Positions 24,745-36,333 of a stretch of 64,000 nt of DNA are shown in pieces (position 1 is the first letter of the stretch; the number at the start of each line of letters is the position of its first letter). Origin of the DNA: Campanula takesimana. Its lineage: Eukaryota > Streptophyta > Magnoliopsida > Asterales > Campanulaceae. The notes under the pieces were generated by a model. It did no database searches, was not told where the DNA came from, and saw only the letters and a list, made by a program, of their open reading frames with translations. Where the stretch lies: assembly GCA_026119855.1 (NCBI GenBank), contig JAOWBW010001801.1, forward strand, positions 1 to 64,000, written 5' to 3'. Position numbers and translations under genes: made by a program.

Positions 24745-25717
24745 TGTAGACACCCCGCCTTGGACCGCTCACCCCGATTGCACATTTGATCTTGTGTTTC
24801 TCCCCATTTTAAGTGTTTCTCGTTAGTTTCTGTCACTTCCGTTAAGTTCCTGACTGACTTCGTTAAGTCCAGGGACTAAACTGAATGACAGGGCTGACTT
24901 TCTAGTCCATTCTGTCAAAATTGCCTTCTCTGAGTCGCGCGCCTCCGACAGGAGGATCCAGGCGCGCGCGCCTCCCGCCCCCAAAGCAGGAAGCGCGCGC
25001 CTCTGGGCGTCAGTTACAGATTTCTGGCCAGGATTCTCTCCCTTGCTCAATTTACAGGATTTTGCCTGGGAAGAATTTCTTGGTGACTGAGTTTTGGCAC
25101 CAAAAACACCTCTCTTTCACCTATAAAAACCTCTCTTTACCTCCATTTTCAAGGACCGGAAAATTGAACTTACAAAAACTATACCAAAACCACTTTCTAA
25201 AGGTTCTCCAAAGGATCCCATCAAGCAATATTTGAAGGTCTTCAAATTATAGGTAAAAGTCCATCTTTTCCTTTCTTTTCTACTTCATCTCCTCTCTCTC
25301 TTTTACTCTAATCAAATGTGCAATCACCCAAATCATTTTGGGACATGACTCTAATGATCACCTCATCTCATTGAGGTTGGTTAAGGAGTTATCTCCCACA
25401 TTCCAATCTCTATTTTAAAGCCCCCCTTTTATGATTTAAAGAAGAAGAAGAAGAACATTATCATTTATGTAGATTTTTGATCAAGCAAGACCAACTTTAG
25501 TTGGGCGAGATGGGTGTTTCAGTACTTCCTATCTCGTAATCTAACCCCCGAACCTCAAAACAAAGAATCTCTGTTTTCGTAATCAAACTTAGGCTATTAT
25601 CAATAGGTTTTTCTTATGTTCCTCAAAACATAGGTGGCGACTCTAAAAAGAAGTTAGACATCCTAGGACAATTCACGCGCTCTAGCCTAAAAGCCGTGGT
25701 TTCCCGGGGTATCTACA
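24745..25717 (+). repeat. 3' LTR of element C
   Basis: TGTAGACACCCC at the start, GGTATCTACA at the end, 973 bp, nearly identical over long stretches to the LTR of J (59526-60516). GCGCGCGCCTCC-type motifs at 24936-25000; TATAAAAA at 25122-25129. A GTGGCGACTC copy of the primer-site core lies at 25634, 84 bp before the LTR end. Confidence 0.92.
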
Positions 25718-26715
25718 GGGGGTCAAATTACAATAAGAGAAGAATATTCATGTTATCACTCCTATTGCCTGACGAATCGGTCTTTCTATCATGATCAATG
25801 TGTGTGTGTGTGTTAGTGTTTGAGACCGGATCCGAAGATTGCCTACATTCTTCTCATCATGAGAAGCTCAGGTCGGTGTAGTTTATTGATGAATTAGAAT
25901 GGGAAGAGATGAAGCGGGATCATGCATATAGAGGGGGAAGATTAGGGTTAGAAGTAGTTCCTAGATCGTATTAAGGTTTGATGAAACTCTAGGATCTTCA
26001 TAGGCTATGGCATGTGCACATAAATAAGGATTACAATCCTAGATCTAACATATTATGAATGTATAAGACTTAGATCTAGCATAATAATAGGAACATCATG
26101 AATACATATGAATGAACACATAAACATGAAGATCGCTACCCTAGTCATGGCATATATTATGAATTTAGACTAAGCACATGAAGAACGCATGAAGAACATA
26201 TGAATATGGATGCATAAACATAATGAAAACATGCATAATATATATCTATCCTAAGAACATAACAAGAACATAATAAGAAAGTAAGAAGACTTACCTTGAT
26301 CGGCAAGAACTATGATTGAAGCTTCTTGAAGATTCGAAGAGGCTTCGAGGGAGACGAAAAGGCTTAAACTAAGAGTTTCCTCGTCAGTTTTGACTGTGGA
26401 ACTCGTAGAATGAATTGTGTGTCGAAATAATGAACTGAGGTCAGCTATTTATAAGAAAACCTGACCCGGGAAGAGTGGCCGCCCGGGAAAGTGGCCGGTC
26501 CAGTAGATTGGCACAATTTTGAGGTATGCCCACCTGGAGTCTGGAGGATGATCAGATAAGCCTATCTTCGATCCCTCATCCGATCAGTCATTGATATCTT
26601 CTTATCTGGGATTTTCGGAAAATCCTGGATAAGTCCTGCGCAGCCCGTAAATACCTGGGAGGTCCTTGTGAGTTCTAGAATGCCTAATAACTCATTTTCA
26701 GGTTGGGTACTAACA
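25718..26715 (-). mobile_element. Element G, minus-oriented LTR-like fragment
   Basis: The minus strand begins TGTTAGTACCC at 26715, exactly where D integrase resumes, and contains TATAAATA (26453-26446) with a CCCGGG/GGCCGCC-type repeated motif just upstream (26463-26505) and a splice-donor-like AAGGTAAG near 26297. No PBS or ORF is visible and the other end is cut by C. Best read as the 5' LTR of an unidentified retrotransposon. A short TG microsatellite is near 25800. Confidence 0.55.
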
Positions 26716-27535
26716 CCACCCGGAAGCAATGGCCATGAATTTGTCTTGGTAACCATGGACTATTTCATAAAATGGGTCGAAGCAAAATCTTACAAGGTCT
26801 TAACCTCGAAGAAGGTTGCAGAGTTTATAAAAGAAAACATCATGTGCCGTTATGGAGTCCCAGATGAGGTCATCACCGAGAATGGCTCACACTTCGAGAG
26901 CGAATGTGACAGACTGTTAGAGGAGTTTCGGTTTACTCGCCACAAGTCCTCCCCCTATAGGCCCCAAACCAACGGCGCAGTGGAAGCCGCCAACAAAACA
27001 CTTGAGAGGATCATCAGAAAAATGGCAACGCGGGGTAAAGATTGGCCTGAAAAGCTACATCTAGCACTTTGGGGCTACCGAACTTCATTTAGAACTGCTA
27101 CCGAAGAAACTCCTTTTGCTTTGACTTACGGGATGGAGACCATGCTCCCAGCCGAGTTGGAGGTTCCGTCATTGAGGATCCTATTGGAAAATAAAATTCA
27201 TGAGGTAGACTGGCTCCGGAGTCGACATGATGAATTGGCCCTGCTAGATGAGCGTCACTTGAAAGCAATGGAGAATAACCGCGCCTACCAAGGGAGAATG
27301 GCACGGGCTTTTGATAAGAAGGTGCGGCCCCGGGAAATTCGGGTAGGAGATTTAGTTCTCAAGGAAAAACCCCCCAGGGAGTTCTAACCCCGATAGAAAA
27401 TGGGAGCCCGTATGGATTGGCCCCTTTGTGGTACAAGAGATCTTCTCAGGAGGCGCAATGAGGTTCGCAGATTTGGATGGTAATCCTTTCATGCACTCGG
27501 TCAATGGTGATAAGCTCCGTCGCTACTACGTTTAA
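26716..27535 (+). pseudogene. integrase of element D (Tat-type Gypsy), 5' truncated
   Basis: Begins at PPGSNGHEFVLVTMDYF, so the zinc finger and first catalytic Asp are missing; G is inserted there. ITENGSHFESE (SDNGSH in sister copies, second Asp replaced here by Glu) and GAVEAANKTLE follow, then a C-terminal domain. A frame change near 27385 separates the last part, which ends in LRRYYV and the stop 27533-27535. Sequence is clearly diverged from C, I and J, so D is another Tat family. Confidence 0.88.
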
Positions 27536-27565
27536 AAAAAAAGGGTGCCAAAAGAATATACCCAC

Positions 27566-27595
27566 CTAGATTGAAAACCCGTTTGGGTGGTCTAG
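27566..27595 (+). promoter_or_regulatory. 3' UTR hairpin 1 of D
   Basis: Outer stem CTAGA/TCTAG, then TTGAAAA, inner stem ACCC/GGGT with loop GTTT, 30 bases after the pol stop. Homologous hairpins occur in I with compensating base changes. Confidence 0.65.
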
Positions 27596-27633
27596 AGAAA
27601 AAACAGGGTTTCACCATGACTCATAGAAAAGAG

Positions 27634-27681
27634 CTACGATGACCTGAGCCCCTTAGTCCTATTTGTAAAAGGGGAACGTAG
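27634..27681 (+). promoter_or_regulatory. 3' UTR structure 2 of D
   Basis: Outer stem CTACG (27634-27638) with CGTAG (27677-27681), linker ATGACCTGAG, inner stem CCCCTT/AAGGGG. The same design is at 59285-59321 with a different inner stem. Confidence 0.65.
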
Positions 27682-27959
27682 GCAGCCAATTATTGGTCCG
27701 GTCTAAAAAATAAATAAAATTCAAATCCCATTTTGAGCAAAAGGCTTCGTACAAATGTAAACATGGCCTTGAAAAGATAAGTAACCCTTATCACTACAAT
27801 TAAAACACTTCTTTGATGAGTTCAAGAACGGTCTACTCTCGACTCAAAATAACATGCTGAAAACACAAATAAAACATCTAAGTAAAATTAATGTGTCTGT
27901 AATGGCAATGGATGGATACTTAGGACATAAGGCCGTCAATGCTCCTCACCTGTCCATTT
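27682..27959 (+). other. AT-rich 3' UTR of D before antisense gene
   Basis: No ORF or repeat that I can support. Confidence 0.5.
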
Positions 27960-29435
27960 CTACTTTTGACTCCTCCGGGTCTTCTTCTTCTTCGTGTCAA
28001 AAATCTCAATTTCCCTCCTTCCAAGGTCGGGTATTCTCCCGTCCTCCTCAATGAGTCCGGCTTCCCTCAAAGCCGTGTTGGCCGCAGCCCGATCCCGGAT
28101 ATCCCCCATCCGTGCTTCAACTTTAGGTACTACGGCCATCCTCCTCTCGGCCAGAACCCGATAGTCATCCACTATATCTCCAATATGATTATGGCCACTC
28201 ACCACAGCCTCGGCCTCCCTTAAAGCCCTGCTAGTGTCATAATCCTCTCCAAGAATGGCCTCACGCCTCTCCCCAATGAGCATATGAGTCTGACCCATAG
28301 TCTGTTCATAGCAATCCAAGTAAACCGTGGTAAGAACTGTGCTGGCTACGCCCCTGAAAAGTACCCGAGCCGGAAAGAAGGAACATGTCCACAGTTGTGC
28401 AAAAAGTGAAATGGTAGATAGATCCCACATAAACAGTAACAAAGGCCTCAAATGCTCTGGGTTGATGTCCGACCACTCCGACAAAGGAGTCTGCAACAAC
28501 CCGAACTGCCTACGGACCAAGGAAGGGATGTAGAAAGATGATCCCAGAAATCCCGGTACCCGAACAATGGGAGACCCCCTGGTACTCCCTCATCGAGCCA
28601 ATGCGCCAATGCGGAACCCACCAGCAAATCTGTGAGGTCCGAAGCCGAGCCATATAAGCTTCTCAATCCCCCTGGGCAAAGTCCAAAAGAATGCCCCTCA
28701 GAGAATAAGACCATGGCTTGTGAGAAAGAGGAGCGTCGGGAATAGCCATCAACCTCTCACTCAGCCACATGGTAAGAAGAGCATGACTTCCATTGCGCAT
28801 AAAGCCATCACCTAGGGCTAAGTGATCCATGCCATGAAAAGTCTCTCCCAAGATCAAAAGGACAATATCTTTCCCCGCAAGGCACTCCTCGAGGATGCTA
28901 AAAAAAACCCTATGGCAAGTGCCTTTGGAGCCAACCATGTAGAAAAAGTAAAGAACACATAACCCAAAGGCATTCCAAGAATCCTCATCCGTGCGATCCA
29001 TGAACATTTTGGGAAGGTCCGAAATGTCAATAAAAGTAGGATTGAGAACCATACATTGAGCCTCTTCTAAAGGAATGTCGAGAAGGGAAACCAACCTTTC
29101 AACACACATTGTGTCGTCAATCGAAGGAAGAGCAATGACCTCCGTGTCCACACCCCCACCAAAGCCTTGAAATCCTTATAGGTCGGCGTGATCTCATTGT
29201 AGGAAAAACAGTACACGTGTCTCCTGATATCCTAGAAAGTCGCAACAGCTCTCAAGAGCTCAAGATCCGGGATGAACTCCTTGAGAGACCATAAAGACTT
29301 GAGTCCAAACTTGGCTTGAAAAACGCCTTTGTTCTCCCGCATATGATGTCGCATCCTAATCCTGAGGTTGCCCTCAAAGCACTCTTGATCAATCTTGGAC
29401 AATTTTGGTGGTTTCTCCATAAGAAAAGGCTCCAT
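27960..29435 (-). pseudogene. antisense extra ORF of element D (DUF7745-like)
   Basis: Lies between integrase and LTR on the opposite strand. The start is taken at Met 29435 (MEPFLMEKPPKLSK). The N-terminal region has FGLKSLWSLKEFIPDLELL and, after a TAG, ITPTYKDFKALVG, the pattern I recall for the plant retroelement-associated domain DUF7745 (aminotransferase-like/PMD relatives). The middle includes GLCVLYFFYMVGS and GSHALLTMWLSERL. The C-terminal part is charged and helical (EAEAVVSGHNH, RVLAERRMAVV) and ends KKKKTRRSQK. It is broken by a TAG near 29233 and by frame changes near 29150, 28690 and 28525. No intron is evident, unlike the PMD gene in C. Confidence 0.7.
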
Positions 29436-29877
29436 GGAAGAGGAGGATTTTGAAATAAGAAAAAGAACTGCTTCTGGACTCCAAGTTAAGGCACTTAAGA
29501 AGATGACCGGACCTTGAACAAAATTCAATGCAAAAAGTATACCCCCCAGGACAACCGTACGGATGCTTCGTCCCCTGACAAAATTGATGGTTTCTTGTTA
29601 GAAGTTGGCTTTACAATCCCATTCATTAAAAGCCCCATCCCAACCAAATCATAAATACCCTGAATTTTTGCCCTCCATTGTCTCATGCAACATGATTTTT
29701 TGGACCTAGAAAATTAGTAGGTTTCCCTTTGAAAATTATTAAACTTTCGGCAGTCCCCGTGTGACGTAAGCCAGTGTAAAAAGATTTGTGCAAAAAGTGC
29801 ATGGAAGTCTTTGACGTAAGCCCAATTGCCTTAGAAAAAGAAAGGTACCAGATTTTGACCAAATGAGAGTCAAGTCC
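29436..29877 (+). other. spacer between antisense ORF and repeats of D
   Basis: No coding or repeat structure recognised; it would hold the antisense ORF promoter. Confidence 0.4.
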
Positions 29878-29970
29878 ACTTTAGGAGAGAATGACAGATA
29901 TTCCCCTACACTTTAGGAGAGAATGACAGATATTCCCCTACGCTTTAGGAGAGGATGATAGATGTCCCCC
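29878..29970 (+). repeat. 32-bp minisatellite, three copies
   Basis: Unit with TTTAGGAGAGAATGACAGAT repeated at a 32-bp period (TTAGG at 29881, 29913, 29945). Confidence 0.85.
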
Positions 29971-30306
29971 TTTTAGGTTTGAGACGCCAAGTTCCTCGCC
30001 CGACCTTAACAGTCAGCCTTAGGTTTGAGACGCCAAGTTCCTCGCCTGACCTTAACGGTCACCCTTAGGTTTGAGACGCCAAGTTCCTCGCCCGACCTTA
30101 ACGGTCACCCTTAGGTTTGAGACGCCAAGTTCCTTTCCCGACCTTAAGGGTCACCTTTAGGTTTGAGACGCCAAGTTCCTCACCCGACCTTAACGGTCAC
30201 CCTTAGGTTTGAGACGCCAAGTTCCTCGCCCGACCTTAACAGTTACCTTTAGGTTTAAGATGCCAAGTTCCTTACCCAACCTTAACGGTTACCCTTAGGT
30301 TTGAGT
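29971..30306 (+). repeat. 46-bp minisatellite, about seven copies
   Basis: Unit AGGTTTGAGACGCCAAGTTC plus CTCGCCCGACCTTAACGGTC at an exact 46-bp period (starts 29975, 30021, 30067, 30113). In the 3' UTR of D just before the PPT. Confidence 0.92.
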
Positions 30307-30331
30307 AGCCTTAAAATCTCTCACCCCTGAA

Positions 30332-30370
30332 CTACGTTAAGGCTTTATTCCCCGCTAACGGGAAACGTAG
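30332..30370 (+). promoter_or_regulatory. third CTACG/CGTAG structure, near the LTR of D
   Basis: CTACG (30332-30336), linker, hairpin CCCG-CTAA-CGGG (30351-30362), AAA, CGTAG (30366-30370). Same architecture as the structures after pol. Confidence 0.5.
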
Positions 30371-30496
30371 GAATCCTATACCTCTAGGTCCATCCATATA
30401 ACCAAATCAGTTAAGTCGTCCTCCCATCATAGACAGATTGGGATGCTTTTTAGATCGACAACCCCGCTTTCCTAAATTGATGTTGCCGAGGGGCTC

Positions 30497-31467
30497 TGTA
30501 AGTACCCCAATCTGAACTTAGATCAACTTAGAAGAATTATTAGCACCATTCAGGGATAAACTGATAGGCTAGGACCTCACTAGGATAAACCAAGAACATT
30601 AGGACTGTTCTGGAATTAAACTTAGAAAAATACAGAAGCTCGCCATGTTGAGTCATACAGATGGTTTGGGTACTAGAAGGGCCCAGCCGTATAGCTGGTT
30701 TGGGCGCCTTCAGTCCCTATAAATTGAGCCCTTGCTGATCATTTCAGGGGGGGGGAGAAACTATTTTGTGAGCTGAAACTCTGCAGAATTGAGAGTAGAA
30801 CACAATCACAAACACACTTGAGTGAAAGAGAGAAGAAGATAGGTTAGAACCAAATATTGGTGAGGCCTCCTTCTCCCCCATCTTCTCTTCATCTCTTGTT
30901 CTATTTTCATTTGGCTCATTTACTTACTTATGTCTTTACATTTCTTGCAATGATATAAATTGGAACCAAGCCTTGACTTGATTCATGGTGACCTCATGCT
31001 TTATGCATGATCAAGGGTTACAAACCAAGGATGATCAAGGCTTGTTATGATTTAATGCATATTTACTTTATGTCTTTACATTTATGCAATTTACTTTATG
31101 TCTTTACATTTATGAAATTTACTTTCATGTCTTTACATTTATGTCTTGTATTTAAATTTGGCTTGGTGATCCATTGCACATATGGAGAGAGTCCTTTTAT
31201 TTATGTCATTTATGTTGATTTAAGTTGAAAGGATCAAGTTTGATGGTAAAGTTTCAATCTTTACCATTCAACTTTGATTCAACCATAATAATGTCCCCTT
31301 GGATGGTAAAGACTCAATCTTTATCCATCCAAAGGTTGATTTTTGATATCACAAGGCTTTTCCTTGGATGAATCATCCATTTGGATGTCAAAGTCTTCAT
31401 CTTTGATCACCCAAATGGTGATTTTAACTGGTTTTGTTAAAAGGTCAGTTTCTCCCATTTTTTGGAA

Positions 31468-31500
<33 letters not shown>

Positions 31501-31731
31501 CATTTTGGTCAACAAACTAGGGAGACTCGGTTTTCTAAGGCGGATTGGGTGAACGATGAAAAGTTCTTCCCAAGACGTAACGTGACCTCCGAACTCACAA
31601 TCTCTAACCTTTTTTCGTTAAATTTGGGTTTAAAATTAAATTAACGTGGCGACTCCGTTTCATCGAACATAAAGTCCCGAGTTTGATTCTTGAAGGGAAC
31701 TTCTTTCCATTTTCCCGCCAGGTATCTCACA
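30497..31731 (+). repeat. LTR shared by D (as 3' LTR) and E (as 5' LTR)
   Basis: TGTAAGTACCCC to GGTATCTCACA, 1235 bp. Preceded by the PPT CCGAGGGGCTC and followed by a PBS, so it has both a 3' and a 5' context. TATAAAT at 30718-30724; motif AGCTGGTTTGGG and relatives directly upstream (30658-30709), repeated as ACGGCTGGTTTGG in the leader at 31966. The U5 copy of the PBS core, GTGGCGACTCC, is at 31646. A CA microsatellite lies at 31469-31496. Confidence 0.85.
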
Positions 31732-31750
31732 GTGGCGACTCCACTGGGGA
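31732..31750 (+). other. primer-binding site of E
   Basis: GTGGCGACTCCACTGGGGA, complementary to a tRNA ending GAGTCGCCA. Ogre-type elements are reported to use tRNA-Arg (from memory). Confidence 0.75.
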
Positions 31751-33457
31751 AGAAAGTGTTTGCAAACTTCGTTTTTGAAGCTTTGGGGACACTTTTGTGT
31801 GGGTCAAACTCCCGTCCCCGTTTGTTGACTTTGTGCATATCTTGTGTGTATTTTCTATTTCTGTTTTGATTTTTGGAAATGAAACTGTTCTAGAAACACA
31901 ATAAACTGGGGCTTGATGATCAGAAGTTGAAAATTTGCAAAAAATAATGGAACTACTGCTCTAGCCATACGGCTGGTTTGGTTGGGCCCACAAAATGTTT
32001 CAAATTAATAATTTTGTGCAGGGCAGAAACATTCTGATGGTCCCCTTGCTTCTGCTTGTCTAGGTTCCAATTTATAGCTTATACTTGTGCACATTTGCCT
32101 TCATTTTCTTAGCCAAAAATGGATCTTTAAAACATGGCTATGCACAAATTTTTGGACATAAAGTTGGGTTTTCAAAGCCTCATTGTGCATAACCCTTTTC
32201 CATAAAGATTTTGGTTTTCAAAACCCTTGTTTGTGCACAATCTTCTTGTACAAATTGATTTTCAAAGGGCCTTGATCCTTCTTGCAAAATTTTCGGTTTT
32301 CAAAAACTTTCGGTTGTGCACAACCTTTCCATGTACAAAATTTTGATTCTTGCTTGTTCATATCTTTGCTTGATTACTTGTGCAAATTACTTGTTCATTA
32401 CTTGTTCATACATTTCTTATTCATGTTCATAATATTAAAACGAACCGAAAATTCCTATTTTGACTCAAAAGGGAACATAGAAGACTTCACACAACGCGCA
32501 CTCGACCTTGTGCACATTTTAAAAACCCTTAAAACCCGGGATGGATGTCACAATGCAGCTTGATTGGCGCTCTTGTGCCCTTCTCGCCCGTACAGGTCCA
32601 TTCCACCTCCCCTTCCAAGCAGAGTCAACCACACATTTTCCGTGACACGAAAATACCGTGACCTTGGTTGGTTTTTGATCTAGCTCACGTCGTCATGTCC
32701 CTAACACGTGCCCAAAGTTAATGATGGACAAGTTAACGTCTGAGTCACGACTCCTTGTGAAAGCAAGTGTGACCAAGGTAATCTTTGACCCGGTCCTTGA
32801 CTTATGCGTTAATGCCAGCCATAATTAACCGAAGTCATGTATTAAGGATAGGCTGACACCGTGTCATTGAGTTCTATTGCTTGGCCCGTCCTAATCATCC
32901 TTAAGCCCAAGGTGAAGGTCTGAGATTCCTCATTAAAAATGAGGTCATGCCGGAATTTCGTTGAAGCGTTAAGTCAATCTTGACCTCAACCGGGGCTTAA
33001 ATATGATAAGAATGGCCCACACATTGGAACTTTGTGATACACTAGACCCTAGGTTTGGTTCTTTTGGTCGGTGGAAGCCGCGTGCCTTATAGGACCCTCG
33101 CCCGGGATAGTCTGTCCTTGGGAGCGTGCAATACAGGTGAAAGACGAGGGGTATATAGGCGTAGTGATGGCCTCCACTGATCCAGGATTTAGAATAGTTG
33201 CGAAAAAGAAGAGGAATCTTTTCCAACCATCTAGGAATAAAATGTGTTTTAAGTAAAGATGAACAGTACAAGAAAATAAGCTTCCATGTTGCATGAGCCT
33301 AAGCCTTTTACCCAAACACTAGCCCGAGTCGATACCCGAGTCTGAACAAACCTCCTTGTCCCCCGCAGCTCGTAAGAAGTGGATAAGAGTTCCGGGTCAC
33401 TGTTTGATCAGTGTCGAGTCAGATAGTTCGTCAGCAGCTTCACTTAGACTTCTCAGG
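31751..33457 (+). other. 5' leader of E
   Basis: Long untranslated leader, as usual in Tat elements. Degenerate direct repeats of GGTTTTCAAAA and TGTGCACAA occur at about 32150-32340. No ORF of note. Confidence 0.6.
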
Positions 33458-34805
33458 ATGACTAGCCCGGTAGGAAGCAGTAGTGGGGGTGATAATGCCG
33501 TAGATCTAAATGGTCTCACTAGGGAAGAATTGGTACAATCATTAGAGACCGCCAGGGCCTGGGAAGAGAGTATCCGTAAACATCAGGAAGAAATACAGAA
33601 AAGGGTAGTGGAAGCCCTAAGACAGAAGGGGGTAGCAGTTGTGTTTGAAAAAGATGGGTCTTTTGTGGAAATCACCGATGAAGAGGAGGTCGAAAATATG
33701 CAACCTCATGCCTACAACCGAGTTCCTCCTCCTCAAACTTACCCTAATGTGGCGACCTCACGCCCCACATTCCAAGCCACCATTCACCAAAATGCACCTG
33801 TAACCCAAGCTCCCTTTGTCCCGCCGAGCGGTTTCCCTTCATATCCGCTCGGATTTACCCAGCACAGCCCGATCCCGATAAGCCGAGTGCCCTTAGCACC
33901 AACCACCATTGGTCTGCCGCCCCCGGCTTTGCCAATTGCGTCCCAAGGAGCACCATACTCGTTTTACAATCCAACAACACAAGCCTATGATGCAGTTCCA
34001 CCATATATCCCTACCAACAATCCTGCGCATGGGTACGTCTACACCCACTCGCTACCCCAAAGCTCTCCTCTTGTGATCCCATCCACCACTGTGCCTCCGA
34101 CCATAGTTCCAGCAATAAGCCAAACCATAGGATCAATCAACTCGAGCCCACACATGGATCCCTAGATGGGATGGTTGGTAGAAAGATTGAAACAAATAGA
34201 AGAAAAGTTTGAAGGGATCAATGGAAGGAAATCCTCTTTAGGAGTTACCGACCCCGACAAGATTGTCCCCCTACCTCACAAATTCAAAATGCTGGATATT
34301 GACAAGTTTGATGGAACCTCTTGTCCCCAAACCCACGTCAACGCTTACACCTTAGCAATGAGGGCAAAGGGGTGTACTGTGCAGCAAATGGCCGATCATT
34401 TCCAACTCTCCTTAAGAGGAAGTGCGCTCAAATGGTTTTTCAATTTGAAGGATGAGTCCCGAGCCACATGGGACCGAATCAAAGAAACATTCCTCACTAA
34501 GTACCGGTCTAACTTGGAATGGGAGACAAACCACACATATTTATAAAGTACCATGCAAAAAGGCGATGAACCGATTGGTGAATTTTATAGGAGGTGTAAT
34601 TTCAAGCTCGGGGAAATTTCTAACCCACCAACCGAGGATGAACAATTGGACATCTTCCAATCATGTTTGAAACCTTAGTTACGAGCTTTGATCAGTCATC
34701 ACTTCTACCCCAACCTCCGAGCCATGGTCACTGCCGGGTCCAAGTTTGAAAAGGCTCTCAATGAACAATCTTCCCCCCAAAGCAGTGGAAACTCCTATAG
34801 GTACC
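33458..34805 (+). pseudogene. gag of element E (Tat-type), interrupted by F
   Basis: The ATG at 33458 is chosen because the frame then runs through a charged helical region (LTREELVQSLETARAWEESI) and a P/T/Y-rich linker into the retrotransposon gag domain (FKMLDIDKFDGTSCPQTHVN, LRGSALKWFFNL, TWDRIKETFLTKY, EPIGEFYRRCNFKL). Three in-frame stops: TAG 34163-34165, TAA 34544-34546 and TAG 34676-34678. Element F is inserted at 34805/34806, within gag; GTACC just before is the likely target duplication. The remaining gag and pol of E are not found in the window. Confidence 0.85.
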
Positions 34806-36333
34806 TGTTGGAAATTATGCCCTAGGCCCTTGAGAAAGGCCTTATGTTACATCATGTTCTCATTTGTTATGGAGATAACAACCCTGGACTATTATATGTT
34901 TACATGTTTATTATAATAATCCCGTCCCTAGTACTTATGAAGAACTGGTATAAGTTTAATTGATGATCATATGATGATCGTGTGTATATGATACAAATTA
35001 AGCTTATGGGTACTTGTTGGTGAACATGTACTGGATATGACCCGCTATGAGATTTATATCATGGTCAGCTGTCATAATTAAATCTCATATAGTTATATCA
35101 TTTATCCTTAGACCTGAGCTTATCATAGTCTTCCACATGATGAACATTATGTTTGACGTACTCAAATGCTACCCCTAACTGGGTGGTTATAAAGGCTACG
35201 ATTGGCATAATCGGATTCATGTAGGGAAGAATGATAAGTCAAGATGGGATTTGTCCCTCTCTCAAGAGAGATATCTGCTTGGCCTCTGGATGAGTGAGAT
35301 TGATGATAGTGTATGTCCATACCCAAGTGAATTGAAGTGTTCAATATCATTTGCTCATATCAATCTACTCGGGATCGAGAAAGCATTGAACAAGATAAGT
35401 TGACGTTGACCATGACTTATGTTCAATATGATATCGCGTGACAAAAGGATTGTGATATGTTCTATGAGGATAACGAACGTCGTTTAAGTTATATTAATTG
35501 GGTCGTCATGATGGCTTGCTAGAGTCCACTCATGACTTATGAGTTTCACCTTGGTTTGACTCATTGCCAAATTAATATAATCCTATGGGGTCACACACAA
35601 AAGGACGAATCAAGAAAAGGCAAAAGGTGAATTACTGGTGGGCACGGCCGCTCCGGTTATAGAGCACGACCGCACTGATTTGCACGGCCGCGCGAGTTAA
35701 CTGACTCGACCGTGCTAATATTGATCTGCGGCATGTCGGGCTAGACACAATTGGCACGACCGTGCCTAATTGTGAGCACGACCGTGCCAAAGCTCCTGGG
35801 GCCAGAATTGGGTAGTTTAATTGGTGACGGGATTTAGGTCTTCTAGGTCATTAAGGGTTAATGACTAGGGACTATAAATACATCTTTTCATTAGCCATTA
35901 AACTAATGCAACATAGTATGTTTGAGAAACATAATTCTTGATCCAAGATTGTGAATCAAAGATCAAGAACACCAAAAATTCATATAGCCTTTGAAGATAG
36001 AAAAGAGTTTTCTAATGGGTCCAGCAATCCAGATCTAGAATTGTTCTAGATATTCGTCCGCGTGTGGATACACATAGAGGATGCTTGCTTTAACATCTCA
36101 AGTTCGTTTTCCTATGATCCTGATCCGAAGAACGCGAAGAACGAGGAGATCAAATCTTAAAGCTTGAAGACTTGAAGATTTGGAGATCCGAAAAATTTAA
36201 ATGCACAACAATGGTTAGCATTCTAAATTCATCCTGCTATTAATTTAATCATCATGAATGGATCTTGGGGCTTAGGGTTTTGTTGATTTTATATTGCTTT
36301 ATTCCGCTGCGCAAGGTGCTTCAAAACCCAACA
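34806..36333 (+). repeat. 5' LTR of F
   Basis: TGTTGGAAATT to AACCCAACA, 1528 bp. TATAAATA at 35873-35880. Upstream, at 35640-35800, are repeated GCACGGCCGC, GCACGACCG and CACGACCGTGCC motifs. PBS TGGTATCAGAGC follows at 36335. Confidence 0.9.

Larger units (their letters stand above)
14680..25717 (+). mobile_element. Element C, Tat-type Ty3/Gypsy retrotransposon (3' two thirds)
   Basis: Order: RT, gypsy RNase H, second (archaeal-like) RNase H, integrase, antisense extra gene, satellite array with a solo LTR inside, PPT, 3' LTR. The second RNase H and the antisense gene between integrase and 3' LTR are marks of the Tat lineage (Ogre, Retand). Its gag and 5' LTR would lie left of A and B, outside the window. 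Confidence 0.88.

Noticed and set aside
25718..26300. Primer-binding site for G
   Set aside because: No Met-, Asp- or Lys-type PBS could be found on the minus strand, so G was left as an LTR-like fragment.
31469..31496. CA repeat as a functional element
   Set aside because: Simple microsatellite within the LTR; nothing else supports a role.
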